Positions 47,646-59,330 of a DNA stretch of 64,000 nucleotides are shown one piece after another (positions within the stretch are counted from its first letter, which is position 1; every line of letters starts with the position of its first letter). The notes under the pieces are model-generated. The model did not search any database, had not been told where the DNA came from, and saw nothing but the letters and a program-made list of their open reading frames with translations. Position numbers and translations under genes: made by a program. Source of the DNA: Escarpia spicata (taxonomy: Eukaryota; Annelida; Polychaeta; Sabellida; Siboglinidae); the NCBI GenBank assembly GCA_963995525.1, contig OZ023218.1, positions 51,949,677-52,013,676 on the forward strand, given 5' to 3'.

Positions 47646-48674
47646 AGTGAGCTTCAAGTGGGTGCCATTGAAGGTTCAAATGGTAGTGGTGCAGTTGCGA
47701 GATTTGGTATGCGTCAAAGGATGGTGCAGTTGGAAACTCCAAGAGGCGGAGAGCAGCTGGAATGACTTGGTGATCATCAGGGGATGCTGAGGACGTCCCA
47801 AGGGGGTGTAGTTGCAGTTTGTTTGGTAAGTCTGACATTCTCCTGGATTTAGCAACTCAATAGTTGGAAGGTAGGTCTACGTGACATGTATCTGGTGAAC
47901 CAAGAATTGAAGACAGATGGAAAATATATGACTCAGAGACAACAAACATGGAACTGAGCAACGAAACTTGGAGTGGAAGTCACGGAATAAAGCGAAATAA
48001 AGACGATTGAGCTGAAAAAAGTGTAGAGCAGGCTTGTGGGCCACTGTATGCCGAATGAGGATAGTTACGTGAGGTAGGTAGACACCTGTTGACATATTGC
48101 GAGAGGGGTTCGTGTGGGTTACCATGATCACTGAAGCCGATGGATCAGGGCCTCGAAGCTTCACCTTCCTAAAACTGAAGAAATTTAGTGTCCTCAAACC
48201 CCACATGCGGCAATGATTGGACAGGGCGATAGTACGCAAGACTGGCTTTGCTTGCTCTCCTCTTTTCCCAGTAGTCCGGGGCGAGATTGGTCTCGATACT
48301 TGTCATCGATTTCGTGTTTTTTTTCTTCATTTCGTCACTGCATGACGTCTCCAACTGTTTCCGCTCACTCACAAGTGTCGTATTGAGCCGGATAGTATGC
48401 GCGGCGGCACGCGGGTCCTACCCATCGATCTACTTGGCACCCTGCCTGGATGGCAAAGGTCGATGCTCTAGATTTGTATTACTACCTCATATAGATAGTG
48501 TGTAACCAGCGCGCAATTGTATACGTTCGACGATGCAAGTGGTAGGTCTACGTGACATGCACCCGGTGAACCATGACATGAGACTTCACATCGACTCGAG
48601 TCTACGACTAGCGATACAATTGATCTCTCCCGTATCAAAAGTATAACTAATAATATAAAACAGTGCATTTCCTG
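47646..48674. other. Intron 1 of gene B, no gene seen
   Basis: The left part continues the degenerate GAGCTTCAAG-type repeat. The rest is unique, with open frames of up to 120 codons that I do not recognise. The phrase GGTAGGTCTACGTGACATG appears at about 47,870 and again at about 48,540, so a dispersed or duplicated segment is present. Confidence 0.4.
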
Positions 48675-49115
48675 GAAACCAATTTGACTTGTAATCGCGA
48701 TTGGCATTATCGCCACTGGACACTGGTCTCGTTGTAATCGCGATTGACATTCTCCCCATTGGACACTGGTCTCGTTGTAACTACATTCCTCGGCTGGATG
48801 AGTGATTGACATTCTCCCCATTGGACACTGGTCTCGTTGTAACTACATTCCTCGGCTGGATGAGTGATTGACATTCTCCCCATTGGACACTGGTCTCGTT
48901 GTAACTACATTCCTCGGCTGGATGTGTGATTGACATTCTCTCCATTGGACACTGGTCTCGTTGTAACTACATTCCTCGGCTGGATGAGTGATTGACATTC
49001 TCCCCATTGGACATTGGTCTCGTTGTAACTACATTCCTCGGCTAGATGAGTGATTGACATTCTCCCCATTGGACACTGGTCTCGTTGTAACTACATTCCT
49101 CGGCTGGATGAGTGA
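48675..49115. repeat. 62-bp minisatellite, about seven units
   Basis: Units contain GATTGACATTCTCCCCATTG, GACACTGGTCTCGTTGTAAC and TACATTCCTCGGCTGGATGA. The first two units are incomplete (they have AATCGCGATTG in place of the middle part). Confidence 0.93.
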
Positions 49116-51620
49116 TTCAAAACCAAAGCAATGCGTCAGAGATTGTGTAACCAGCACGCAATTGTATGCGTTCGACAACTGATAAAAAAACTGGTCAAAA
49201 GTGTACCTTTATAATTCGATCGTTGCTACCTTACTTTTTCAACTCGAGAGATGTTCATGCCAATGTATCATCTCTCGTATATAACAACGCCAGTTTTATT
49301 TACACATACGCTGTGTTCGCTGCACATAGTGCGCGGTTTCGTGGCACGGTTGTTTGTACAAGCACTTAAACACACTACTATTAAGAATAACATAGATCAG
49401 CATTATGTGAAGAGTGGAGACCCGAATCACAGCAGTACGACAATGACTGTCTCTGCTCTGTGTTTGACACACCGGAGAGAGAAATGCGGCGAAGGCGCTT
49501 CTTGGCAAAAAAACGAGTTGGGATCCTGACAACATTGATCATCCGTCGCTCGATGGTAGAACCGAATCGATGCGGTCCACGATGAACCACAACAAGATTT
49601 AAATGTGTGTCCACCTCGACGAGACCACGAAGTCAGAGCAGACAAACTTGAAAGTCGTTCCAAATACATTCGGGAAATGGATCTGCGAGTGTGAAGTAGT
49701 GACCGCGTTAAAGAGCTGAGGTTATAGTCTGTGGCCCACGCCAGGAGTTCAACGCTGCGAACACGAACAAAGTCAACAACAATGGCCGCGGCGCCTGGCA
49801 GTCAGGGCAGATCCCACTGTGCCCCCTATCTGCCACTAGGCATGGGGCAATTAACTTGGAAAGTTAATTAATACAATTTTCCAATCAATTAAATTAACCT
49901 CAAAAAATTATCAGGTTAATTAAATATTTATTAAATTAACCTCCCAAATTGTTCGCAACTTTCATTGGTCTGAGGCCTGTGGAATACAGCCAGTGTCAAA
50001 GCCTTTTTTAAGCACAACAATGTCGCGGGCACTCACCCTCTACCAATCCGCGCCTGGGTAAAGTTGTGTTTGGTATTAAAACTTTCCATGGAATATGTAG
50101 GGTTATTTGTGCCCTACACCGATTTATTTCATATGCACGCACACATGTACGTTCGCGCGTCCTATAGGAAGCTATGTCCCATTGTTTCACGTACATACCC
50201 TGGTACGTCTAACTAAAACTTGAGTAGCATGTATATAATGTTGCGCGAATTTGTTCTTGTTGAGCGGGCTTGTAGGTGGCGACGCCATGACGTGAACTAC
50301 GTGCTCGCGTTCTGCGTGGCAGTTTGTGATCGCGCCCACCACGCTGGTCTCGAGACGATGACGTAAATGACCGTTAACAATAACAGTTATCTTTTATACA
50401 GTAGTTGCTCCTTTGTTGTGTTGTAATGCAGACGTGACATTAAAGGGCTCATTGTTTACCATCATTCGTTGTCGTTTCAAATCCCATCATGAACCTTCCT
50501 TTCACCACACCCAATTATCTAAAGTGCCTATAAAATAAATAAACTACCCATAACGCAGGCGCACAAACAAGCACCATAAAACTCTTGCGTTAGCTCAAGT
50601 TTGGGCTGTTTGGAGTAAATCACCTGAGACCTAAGACCATCGGACTCATACCGCTCGGGTCCTGTAACAATACCGGTAGTAGCATTCATTACAAGTATAG
50701 TCACCTACTCGGTTTCTGCCCTACCTGAGTTTCTGCCTCATTACGATTACATAGCTGGATCTCATATTAAATACATCTTTAGTCAGATATATCGGACACA
50801 ATGAGCAAAGGACGTCTACAAACTTGCAACAAAGTTATTTGTCTCAAATTAAAACGAGGCAAACAGGTTTTTGACAGATATTTTAATAGCGAACGGAGAC
50901 CACGTGACTACAGTGCATCATATCGGTGACGGTGATGTAAACAATTTTTTTTTATTGGGCGAAATTTTAAGCAACTATTCACCTTAATCACCACAGGAAA
51001 GTTGCCGAACAGCCCGTGGAGTTTATACAGTGAATGGGTTGCGATGTGTCGCACAATGATGATTTTGAACACGATGAGGCAGAAACCGAGTGCTTCCGTA
51101 TGGCGCGTGAAGTGATTATCGTCTTACGAATATTGTACATGTACATATTTAACTAAAAACAACTTGACGCATCGTTTGCATGCCATTGATGAAATAAGTG
51201 GTTCTGATTAATAATAATGATACGTTGCTGAACGATTTCAACAATTATTAGTGCATATTATGCTTGTGTAACTGTAAGGCAGAAACCGAGTGGTCCAGTA
51301 TACCTTCAGATTTAAGTTCTAGTTCTAGTTGTTTCCAGCACTCGGCAACGTTCTATTAACTGACTAGTCTGTATATATACTGTGGGTACAATGTTATGAT
51401 CTTACGAGGTCTCATTCAATTAGTCAGCCTTTAAACTATTCCTTCCTTACAATCGTATTCCGGGTTAATCCACACATATTTCCTTTGCACTGTAAAAGTG
51501 GGATGAAATGGTGCTACGCGACTGAACTTTACGTCACTTCCGTTATTCCCGACACCTAGCTCGTCGCGCGTCGCCACAGTTTACTGCCACTACTAAAGAA
51601 GATCCACTTCAAGAGCAACG
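49116..51620. other. Intron 1 of gene B, no gene seen
   Basis: Mixed unique sequence. A segment at 49,855-49,945 is rich in TTAATTAA/AATTAACCTC words, as in a small transposon. GTGTAACCAGC(A/G)CGCAATTGTAT occurs at about 48,500 and 49,146. No exon with suitable phase was found. Confidence 0.4.
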
Positions 51621-51624
51621 GCCC

Positions 51625-51945
51625 TGAACCGGTCAGTGTGTTTGACCCGGTCAGTGTGTTTGACCCTGTCAGCGTCTTTGACTACGGGTATGATGCCGGG
51701 CGGTGCGGAGGGCTGACCGGTGGGCTTACGACGCCTGTGTGCTTATCCCTTTCTCTCGTTCTCGATCTCGTTCTCCATTGTATCCCATTCGGTCAAATCT
51801 CTCTTGACATGGTCCTCTCATCTCAGTCCTGGTCTTCTTCTCCTTCTGCCTTCCACTCTGGGGGCATATGTTTACACTGTCCTCCCATCTCAGTCCTGGT
51901 CTTCTTCTCCTTCTGCCTTCCACTCTGGGGGCATATGTTTGTTTC
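51625..51945. repeat. Short tandem repeats (18 bp x 3; about 74 bp x 2)
   Basis: GGTCAGTGTGTTTGACC recurs three times at 51,630-51,680. A segment with ATCTCAGTCCTGGTCTTC, ending CTCTGGGGGCATATGTTT, is duplicated at about 51,819 and 51,889. The open frame here is short and Leu/Ser-rich, without a recognisable domain. Confidence 0.8.
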
Positions 51946-52244
51946 TGCAAATAAATACTTAGCTTATTGGTATTACATTGTTGCATCGTGTTGATGAGTT
52001 ACACACAGTGTGTGACGGAATCGAATGATTGGTGATGTGTTAGTGTAGCAACCATGTGCGAGGTGGACGAGGTCTGCGCGGGGCGGAGTCCATTCACTAA
52101 TAATCTCAGTAATTTTGACCATCACAGGATGACATGTATCTAAATTACCCTCAAACGGTCGGATAAAGCTTTGCCCTCGTTCGAGAACCTGACTGAGCCA
52201 AGCGTAGTACGCAGAGCGGTGGCGTAGCCAATAGTGCATCGTCG

Positions 52245-53103
52245 GACTCTCAGTATGGAGACTGTCAGTGCGGAGACTCTCAGTATGGAGACTCTTAGAA
52301 TGGAGACTCTCGGCATGGAGACTTTCGGTATGGAGTCTCTCGGTATGGAGACTCTTGGTATATAGACTCTCGGTATGGAGTCTCTCGGCATGAAGACTGT
52401 CGATATGGAGTCTCTCGGTATGGAGTCTCTCGGCATGAAGACTCTCGGTATGGAGTCTCTCGGTATGAAGTCTCTCGGTATGGAGACTCTCAGTATATAG
52501 ACTCTCGGTATGGAGACTCTTGGTATGGAGACTCTTGGTATGGAGACTTCGGTATGGAGACTCTCAGTATGGAGTCTCTCGGCATGAAGACTCTCGGTAT
52601 GGAGTCTCTCGGTATGGAGACTCTCGGTATGGAGACTCTCGGTATGGAGACTCTCGGTATGGAGACTCTCGGTATAGAGACTCTCGGTATGGAGTCTCTC
52701 GGTATGGAGACTCTCGGTATGGAGACTCTCGGTATGGAGACTCTCGGTATGGAGACTCTCGGTATGGAGACTCTCGGTATGGAGACTCTCGGTATGGAGA
52801 CTCTCGGTATGGAGTCTCTTGGTATGGAGACTCTCGGTATATAGACTCTCGGTATGGAGACTCTTGGTATGGAGACTTCGGTATGGAGACTCTCAGTATG
52901 GAGTCTCTCGGTATGGAGACTCTCGGTATGGAGACTCTCGGTATGAAGACTCTCGGTATGGAGTCTCTCGGTATGGAGTCTCTTGGTATGGAGACACTCG
53001 GTATATAGACTCTCGGTATGGAGACTCTTGGTATGGAGACTTCGGTATGTAGACTCTCAGTATGGAGTCTCTCGGTATGGAGACTCTCGGTATGGAGACT
53101 CTG
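52245..53103. repeat. 15-bp minisatellite, about 57 units
   Basis: The unit is CTCGGTATGGAGACT with GAGTCT, ATAGACT, GAAGACT and TTGGT variants. Blocks of variants recur (near 52,380-52,560, 52,820-52,900 and 52,990-53,050), showing larger duplications. Unit length divisible by three leaves frames such as METLG repeats open on plus and Pro/Arg/Glu-rich frames open on minus. No start context or splice site makes any of these a gene. Confidence 0.97.
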
Positions 53104-53151
53104 GATTCGAATCCTCTTGCTGTGGGGCGGCATAACCACCACATCCAGAAG

Positions 53152-53363
53152 AATTGTGCATTTTGTGATAAAAGCACCACATTTCCAAAATGGCCGCCAG
53201 AGTAGGTATGTAAAATAACAATGAACACCGGCGGCCATTTTGGAAAATGGCTGCTACAGCCACCAGAGGCCAAATCTGTGATGGCTCAATATCCAAATCT
53301 GTTCATATTGTAAGAGTCTACATGTCTACCAAATTTGGTGCTTTTATCACAAAATGCACAATT
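53152..53363. mobile_element. Foldback (palindromic) element
   Basis: AATTGTGCATTTTGTGATAA begins the left arm (53152-53184) and its reverse complement ends the right arm (53331-53363), with 32 of 33 positions pairing. A second nested pair, TCCAAAATGGCCGCC at 53184-53198 and GGCGGCCATTTTGGA at 53230-53244, is perfect. No open frame of note is present. This is consistent with a MITE or foldback element adjoining the 15-bp array. Confidence 0.75.
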
Positions 53364-54697
53364 GGTTTGCTATGCAGCCCTACTACTTAAATTGTTAATT
53401 CCAAACAATACCTGTCATCGAATCCAACCCGACCCGTTATCGTATTTAACCTTATCAATGTCGAATAACTCTGAACAAAAGCGTATGTGTCAAGCTGACC
53501 CTATGCCGGGTGCATGTACAAGTCATATTTATAAATATGTAGTATATACATGCCAGATGGGTAATTTAACGCCAATGTTGCACGAATTTGAAACGCGGTA
53601 TGATATGTCGAAACCGCCCCCTCAAGCTGCCCCCCCCCCCCCCCGATAGAATTAGTGCTGGGTAGGCTGTAGATAGGCTTATCCCCCAATAATACCGTAA
53701 AGGTGGGGTGTTGTTGGGGGTTTTGGGGAGCCTCAAGGCTTGTGCTGTTGGAGTTTTTGGTGAGCCTCGGGGACGGGGGGTGAAGTTGAAGTTGAAGGGA
53801 TCTCGTTAGCCTTTGCCCTTCCAGTATTCACCACGTTCCCACGCTACTGTATACTCGCATTATCCGAGTAAAGGAAGAAGTCAGACTGGGGGGATATCGG
53901 TTGTACATTTTTCTCGACCCCCCAACTCACGCTCACAAAAATATCAACACTATTCAAAAAAATGGGGTATTACCCCCTACTCTAAATATTGGAAGGGATC
54001 ATGACGGGCATTTTTCGATATTATCTACATATTTAATACAGACTTGGATTCATTAATGGTGTCACAAGTCCTTGACTCGTCTTGGGCGACCAAGTCCAGG
54101 TCAAGTCGGTCAAATGAAAGACGGTCAAATGAGCGACTCGGGTACAGCTTGAGTCAGCTCCTACAACACGACATGGGTCAGTAATAATTAGGCCTAATTA
54201 TATACACCTACGTTACCCCGGGGCACAGTCACACATCACTGAGCTGTACTGCTAAATGTACGCTTTTTTATTGGATGTGTAAGAAAGTCTAATAACGGAA
54301 CAATTTCCAACTGAGCCATTCCACGGGAAACCGTGAATGTGCGACTTTCACCTGTCTAGTTGGGGTGTTGGAATAAAGATATGATTTAAAATTGTCTTCT
54401 GTGCATAATATAATAATACAATTGTGATTCATAGTCAACAGTAATATCTGCGTACACGCATGCACGAACATGCGCACACGCGCGCGTGCCAAATGCATCA
54501 CTGGCAGTCAGCATGTGCTCCGCCATCCTCATCATCCGGTGTTTTATTATTCTTTCCAGTAAGTTGAACACAGTTCCATTTCTTCCGTCCAGTCATCCAC
54601 ACTTATTGTAACCACCATCTGTGATTGTCTAATTCTCCGGGTCCAGTTGTTCTCTTATAAATCCAGTTATAACTCTGTCCAGTCCAAAACTTCCCAT
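53364..54697. other. Intron 1 of gene B, dispersed repeat fragments, no gene
   Basis: A C-run lies at 53,630. A GGGGAGCCTCAAGG dispersed-repeat fragment lies at about 53,700-53,800. GTC-rich short repeats (CAAGTC, GGTCAAATGA) lie near 54,070-54,130. A CGCACACGCGCG-type stretch lies at 54,450-54,490. No supported coding sequence. Confidence 0.4.
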
Positions 54698-55120
54698 TCA
54701 AATTATTTGATTTTGCAAAGTCCACGAAGTCATCCCTTGTTTGATCTCCTTCCGTGTAGCCTGATGTTCAACTCCTTGATAAACCAATACTTGGTCGTTA
54801 GACTCGTGACATAATCTCCGTCTAACAACTATGACAATGAGTCCAGTTCTTGTAAGTTCGTTCTGCGACAGACCAGAAAGTATATCGATTGAGGCCCATA
54901 TATGATATGCATCACCAGTAGGTCTGTGGCCTTGGCGACTAACACGAGCTTCCTGGCATGATGCACCACCTATTTCACTAGCACAACATGGTCTGGTAGA
55001 ATCGTTTTGGATCGACATCGTAATAGATAGTGTCAGCAGTGTTACACATGCACCAGTATTACTTGACACGCATATATAGAACACTGTGTGGCCTTCACCC
55101 CACGTCTGTTCAATCATCAA
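54698..55120 (-). CDS. Unrecognised open frame, 140 codons, doubtful
   Basis: A minus-strand frame from an ATG at 55120 to a stop at 54698. It has mixed composition with a mildly hydrophobic segment GACVTLLTLSITMS near the start and cysteines (RPCCASEIGGASC). It is not repeat-derived, which sets it apart from most frames here. I see no homology, no supporting splice sites and no promoter. It lies antisense in intron 1 of gene B. It could be a small unknown gene, a transposon fragment or chance. Confidence 0.15.
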   Translation of the reverse strand: MMIEQTWGEGHTVFYICVSSNTGACVTLLTLSITMSIQNDSTRPCCASEIGGASCQEARVSRQGHRPTGDAYHIWASIDILSGLSQNELTRTGLIVIVVRRRLCHESNDQVLVYQGVEHQATRKEIKQGMTSWTLQNQII

Positions 55121-55182
55121 TGATTAAACGGTACGTTGTAAGTTGTCATCCACGTTAGAGTATATTGTGACATTTAGTCCCT

Positions 55183-56188
55183 TTCTGTCACAACCATCCA
55201 GGGTGACACTTTCTGTCACAACCATCCTGGGTGACACTTTCTGTCACAACCATCCTGGGTGACACTTTCTGTCACAACCGGCCTGGGTGATACTTTTTGT
55301 CACAACCATCCAGGGTGACACTTTCTGTCACAACCATCCTGGGTGACACTTTCTGTCACAACCGGCCTGGGTGATACTTTTTGTCACAACCATCCAGGGT
55401 GACACTTTCTGTCACAACCATCCTGGGTGACACTTTCTGTCACAACCGGCCTGGGTGATACTTTTTGTCACAACCAGCCTGAGTGATACTTTCTGTCACA
55501 ATCAGCCTGGGTGCATTTCTGTCACAACCAGTCTGGTGATACTTTCTGTCACAACCAGTCTGGGTGAGACTTTCTCTCACAACCAGTCTGGGTGATACTT
55601 TTTGTCACAACCAGCATGGGTGACACTTTCTGTTAAAAGCCATCATGGGTGACAATTTATGTCACACTATCCTGTGTGATACTTTCTGTCCCCATCAGCC
55701 TGGGTGTTACTTTCTGTCACAACCAGCCTGGGTGATAATTTCTATTATAACCAGCCTGGGTGATACTTTCTGTCACAACCAGCCTGGGTGATATTTTCTG
55801 CCACAACCAGCTTGGGAGATATTTTCTGTCACAACCAGCCTGGGTGACATTTCTGTCACAACCAGCCTGGTTGATACTTTCTCTCACAACCAGTCTGGGT
55901 GATAATTTCTGTCACAACCAGTCTGGGTGACACTTTCTGTCACAACCAGTCTGATTGATACTTTCTGTCACAACCAGTCTGGGTGATACTTTCTGTCACA
56001 ACCAGTCTGGGTGATACTTTCTCTCACAACCAGTCTGGGTGACACTTTCTGTCACAACCAGTCTGGGTGACACTTTCTGTCACAACCAGTCTGGGTGATA
56101 CTTTCTCTCACAACCAGTCTGGGTGACACTTTCTGTCACAACCAGTCTGGGTGACACTTTCTGTCACAACCAGTCTGGGTGACACTTT
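55183..56188. repeat. 28-bp minisatellite, about 36 units
   Basis: Units contain CTTTCTGTCACAACCAG(T/C)C followed by TGGGTGA. Left units carry CATCC or CGGCC variants in 84-bp groups of three. Right units are CAGTC. The array ends where a reverse transcriptase relic begins (GTGACACTTTGAACATC). Confidence 0.95.
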
Positions 56189-57369
56189 GAACATCTACCT
56201 GATGACTTTATGAAAACTATTATTATCCCATTGGTCAAAAGCAAGTGTGGCGACACAAGTGATGTTGATAACTACAGACCTATAGCGCTCGTCACAGTTG
56301 CTTCTAAGATCTTTGAAATTATACTGCTTGATCTTATGGAATCGTATCTGGATACAACTGACAATCAGTTTGGATTCAAGAAGGGACATCCCACTGATCA
56401 TTGTATTTAAGTGTTAAAATGTTATTCAGTATTGTAGAAGCTACAACATTCTTCTGTCTACTTGCTTTTAGACGTATCTAAAGCATTTGATAGAGTGAAC
56501 CGCTGGACACTCTTTAGAATATTGCTTAATCGAGGTGTGCCTGTCCTACTCGTGCGACTATATACTACAGAATACAAATGTTTTGTATTCAATGACTTCC
56601 ACAACCTCTGACGTTTTTAATGTATCTAATGGTGTTTGACAAGGTGGGATTTTGTCTCCCTGCCTAGTTACTGTATACATCGATGATTTAAGCAGTGCGT
56701 TTATTAATGCAGATGCAGGTTGTCACATACACGACTGCTGTACTGATCATGTTTTATGCAGACTATTTATGTGTTATTGGGCCTAGTCCCAGTGGTCTTT
56801 AGGGTTTGCTGAATATTTGTGCAAATTGTGGTTTTGAAAATGATATTGAATATAATCCTACTTATATGAACAGTAACAGACTTGTTTTTGTGAAAAAGAC
56901 GAAATATTTAGGAGTAGTGATATGCAATGACCTGACGGGTGATGACGATATGTTGAGACATCTGTATAGCTTTTATGCCAGGTCTGATAGCATTATCCGT
57001 AAATTTCACCTCTGTTCCATCGGTATTAAGCTAAATGTGTTTCAAGCATATTGTTGTACAATTTATTGTTCCCAACTCTGGGTAAATTTTAACAAGGGCA
57101 CTTATTTAAAACTTAAAGTTGCCTACAACAATATGCATAGACGGATCCTAGGATACCATCGATGGGACAGTGCGAGTAACATGTTTGTTAATAATGCTAT
57201 GGATACTTTTGACACCATATTGCGTAAGAATGTTTACTGCTTTAGAAAGAAAAAACGAATTCTCAATATTAACAATGATCTGATAAAGTGTATGTACGAT
57301 TGTACACACATTGTTAATGGGCCAATGTGGTCCAGCTGGGCCGAATCTCTGTATACTGTGAAACGGTGA
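56189..57369 (+). pseudogene. Third LINE-type reverse transcriptase relic
   Basis: Plus strand: 56210-56410 reads IIIPLVKSKCGDTSDVDNYR, then PIALVTVASKIFE and NQFGFKKGHPTDHCI. After a frameshift comes LDVSKAFDRVNRWTLFRILL (near 56,470). A damaged GGILSPCLVTVYIDDL-like region follows near 56,650, then the C-terminal region at 56806-57369 with KKTKYLGVVICNDLTGDDDM and a conserved Trp/Tyr-rich end. The NYRPIAL and AFDRVN blocks define a non-LTR reverse transcriptase. The GKKGHSTD style differs from the two other LINE families here, so it is a third lineage. It is broken by several stops. Confidence 0.85.
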
Positions 57370-59085
57370 TTTTATATAATGTTTTACAAATGTATTTAAT
57401 TTTTTTAATAATCTTTTAATACTTATTTATTAACTTTATTTAACTTATTCAATTTTTTTTTATTTAGGCCCCTTTGTGTCTAACTTATCTACTTTTAAAA
57501 AGCTATGTATTTGTATTTATATATACCAATTGCATATGGGTTTTTGCCTGAAATAAATGTGTTCGTATTTAGCCCTCGGTGCGGTTTATTTTGTTTTGCA
57601 ATCAACAGCACGGGATTGGTCAATCTGAGCACCAAATGTACAAAAACATTAGCTACAGTTGTCATCAACATACAACAAGGTCAAGGGACCCTGCAAATAT
57701 CGTTGATTGTTTGAAACATTTTACACATACTTATGATTAAATCGGAAACAAGCGGGGTTCACAACGAATTTTAATTTTATTTTATTTTTATACACGTGGG
57801 TTATAATATACATAAGCTCAAAACGTGTTTATTGGTAGAGTCGCCATCGTTTTAGATGTTTGCGTTTGAACGTATATATTAAGTAGATACCTCTATTGGG
57901 TGTTGGTTTTTTGTACGGCAACTCATTGCAACAATCACAGAGACGAAATGTCCACGATGATTACGTCATTCCTTACCGATGTGATATCCTAAATGGAGAT
58001 AGCTATCCGCCTTTTGGCAGTATTGCGTGCAGTTGGCGGCTGTATCAACATTGCATTTCTTCAAACAGGATATTTTTATTATAATTAACCATTCAAATAT
58101 GAGACATCGCCAAGCCCAGCAACGACATTCATGACAAACAGTCATTGTCAAACCAAACATGCAAGTTTTTGAACCAGCGGCACACAAAAACTACTCAAAC
58201 GTGCCTACTGTTAAAAGCGCATATGGTTCGCCTCGGGGTAGTTTCCTGCATGTCTTTTGTCCGCGCACACACACCGTGACACTATTGCCACAAAACAAAC
58301 CTATGGCCACAGTCTCATAAATACGAGTGTCGTCAGATACATCAACCACACTACCCTATCAACCAATCAACATATCCAGGTCAACATCTAATAACAACCA
58401 CCATAACGGCCTGTACGGCGAGTTGGAGTCGACGTGGTGCAGAGGCGAAATTGTTACGGTGTTTATAAACATGTTTATTGTTAGGATTTGTGCAGTGTTT
58501 TCTTTAGCTGACGGTGGTTGAAAAAACACACGCCACAATAACACGGAACAAACATCATGTGATTAGATAGTATAGTAAATGATGTGTACTGTGAGAACGT
58601 GTGAGCGCGTGTGTAGAAGTGTGCCAGGCAGCCAGGCAGGCAGGCAGGCAGGCTGGCGTGCAGGCATACAGACATGCAAGCTGATATTTGCTTTTGAAAA
58701 TGTTACTACAAATGGTTATTTCTATTGTTTAACGTTTGAAATATAATATATCAAACCATAGAAAGCATTGAGACAATCATGTGGTTCTTCATAATAAGAA
58801 GGTTATTTTGTTCTGAATCACCCGAGTGTACCTAAGGCTAAGCGCTGGTGTTTGTTCGCTTCGTACTTATGTCTTATCACGGCAATATATCACGTTTGAC
58901 GTATGTGTAAAGGGAAAAGATATCACGAGTGGACGTCATCGAAATATAATCTTTGGAGATATATGTCTTATCGTCGTTTGGAATGCCTTTCAACTTGGCC
59001 GTTCACAAGCAAATTGCAAAATATATTAAAAGGGGTTTTGTCAAAAAATTACAATGGACGTGACATGGTTCAATTGATTCGTCAG
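57370..59085. other. Intron 1 of gene B, 3' part
   Basis: AT-rich, with a short (GGCA)n stretch at about 58,627-58,660. It ends at the acceptor ATTGATTCGTCAG before exon 2. No additional exon in phase is visible. Confidence 0.45.
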
Positions 59086-59233
59086 GTACACGAAGGTGGA
59101 AGAGATCCGGCGTACCCATGACAACGTCTTGTTGCTGGACGCCGGGGACCAATTCCAGGGGACCATCTGGTTCTTGTACTACCAGGGCTCTATCGCGGCA
59201 CACTTCATCAACGGGCTCCGGTACGACGCAGTG
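59086..59233 (+). CDS. NT5E: Ecto-5'-nucleotidase (CD73 family), exon 2
   Basis: G59086 completes Arg80, then 49 codons (residues 81-129) read YTKVEEIRRTHDNVLLLDAG then DQFQGTIWFLYYQG. It ends GLRYDAV in phase 0 at a GTACGT donor. LLDAGDQFQG carries Asp101, which corresponds to the bridging zinc ligand Asp85 in human CD73. The GxIARR|YTKVEEIRR junction matches the human GGVARLFTKVQQIRR text closely, confirming the splice across about 24 kb. A CA-rich microsatellite starts directly after the donor. Confidence 0.95.
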
Positions 59234-59237
59234 GTAC

Positions 59238-59330
59238 GTATACACGCATGCACACACACACACACACGCACGAACGTACACGCACGCACGCGCGCTCGCA
59301 CACATACACCCCCCCCCACACACACATTGG
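59238..59330. repeat. CA/CG-rich microsatellite after exon 2
   Basis: ACACACACACACACGCACG-type sequence begins within about 20 bases of the donor and ends with a C-run and ACACACACA. The 90-codon open frames here simply read through exon 2 into the repeat. Confidence 0.9.

Noticed and set aside
53100..53175. tRNA-like GGATTCGAATCC
   Set aside because: There is only a T-arm-like word at the edge of the 15-bp array. No cloverleaf can be drawn around it.
52520..53273. METLG-repeat and Arg/Pro-repeat open frames
   Set aside because: They are produced by the 15-bp array and are open simultaneously on both strands.
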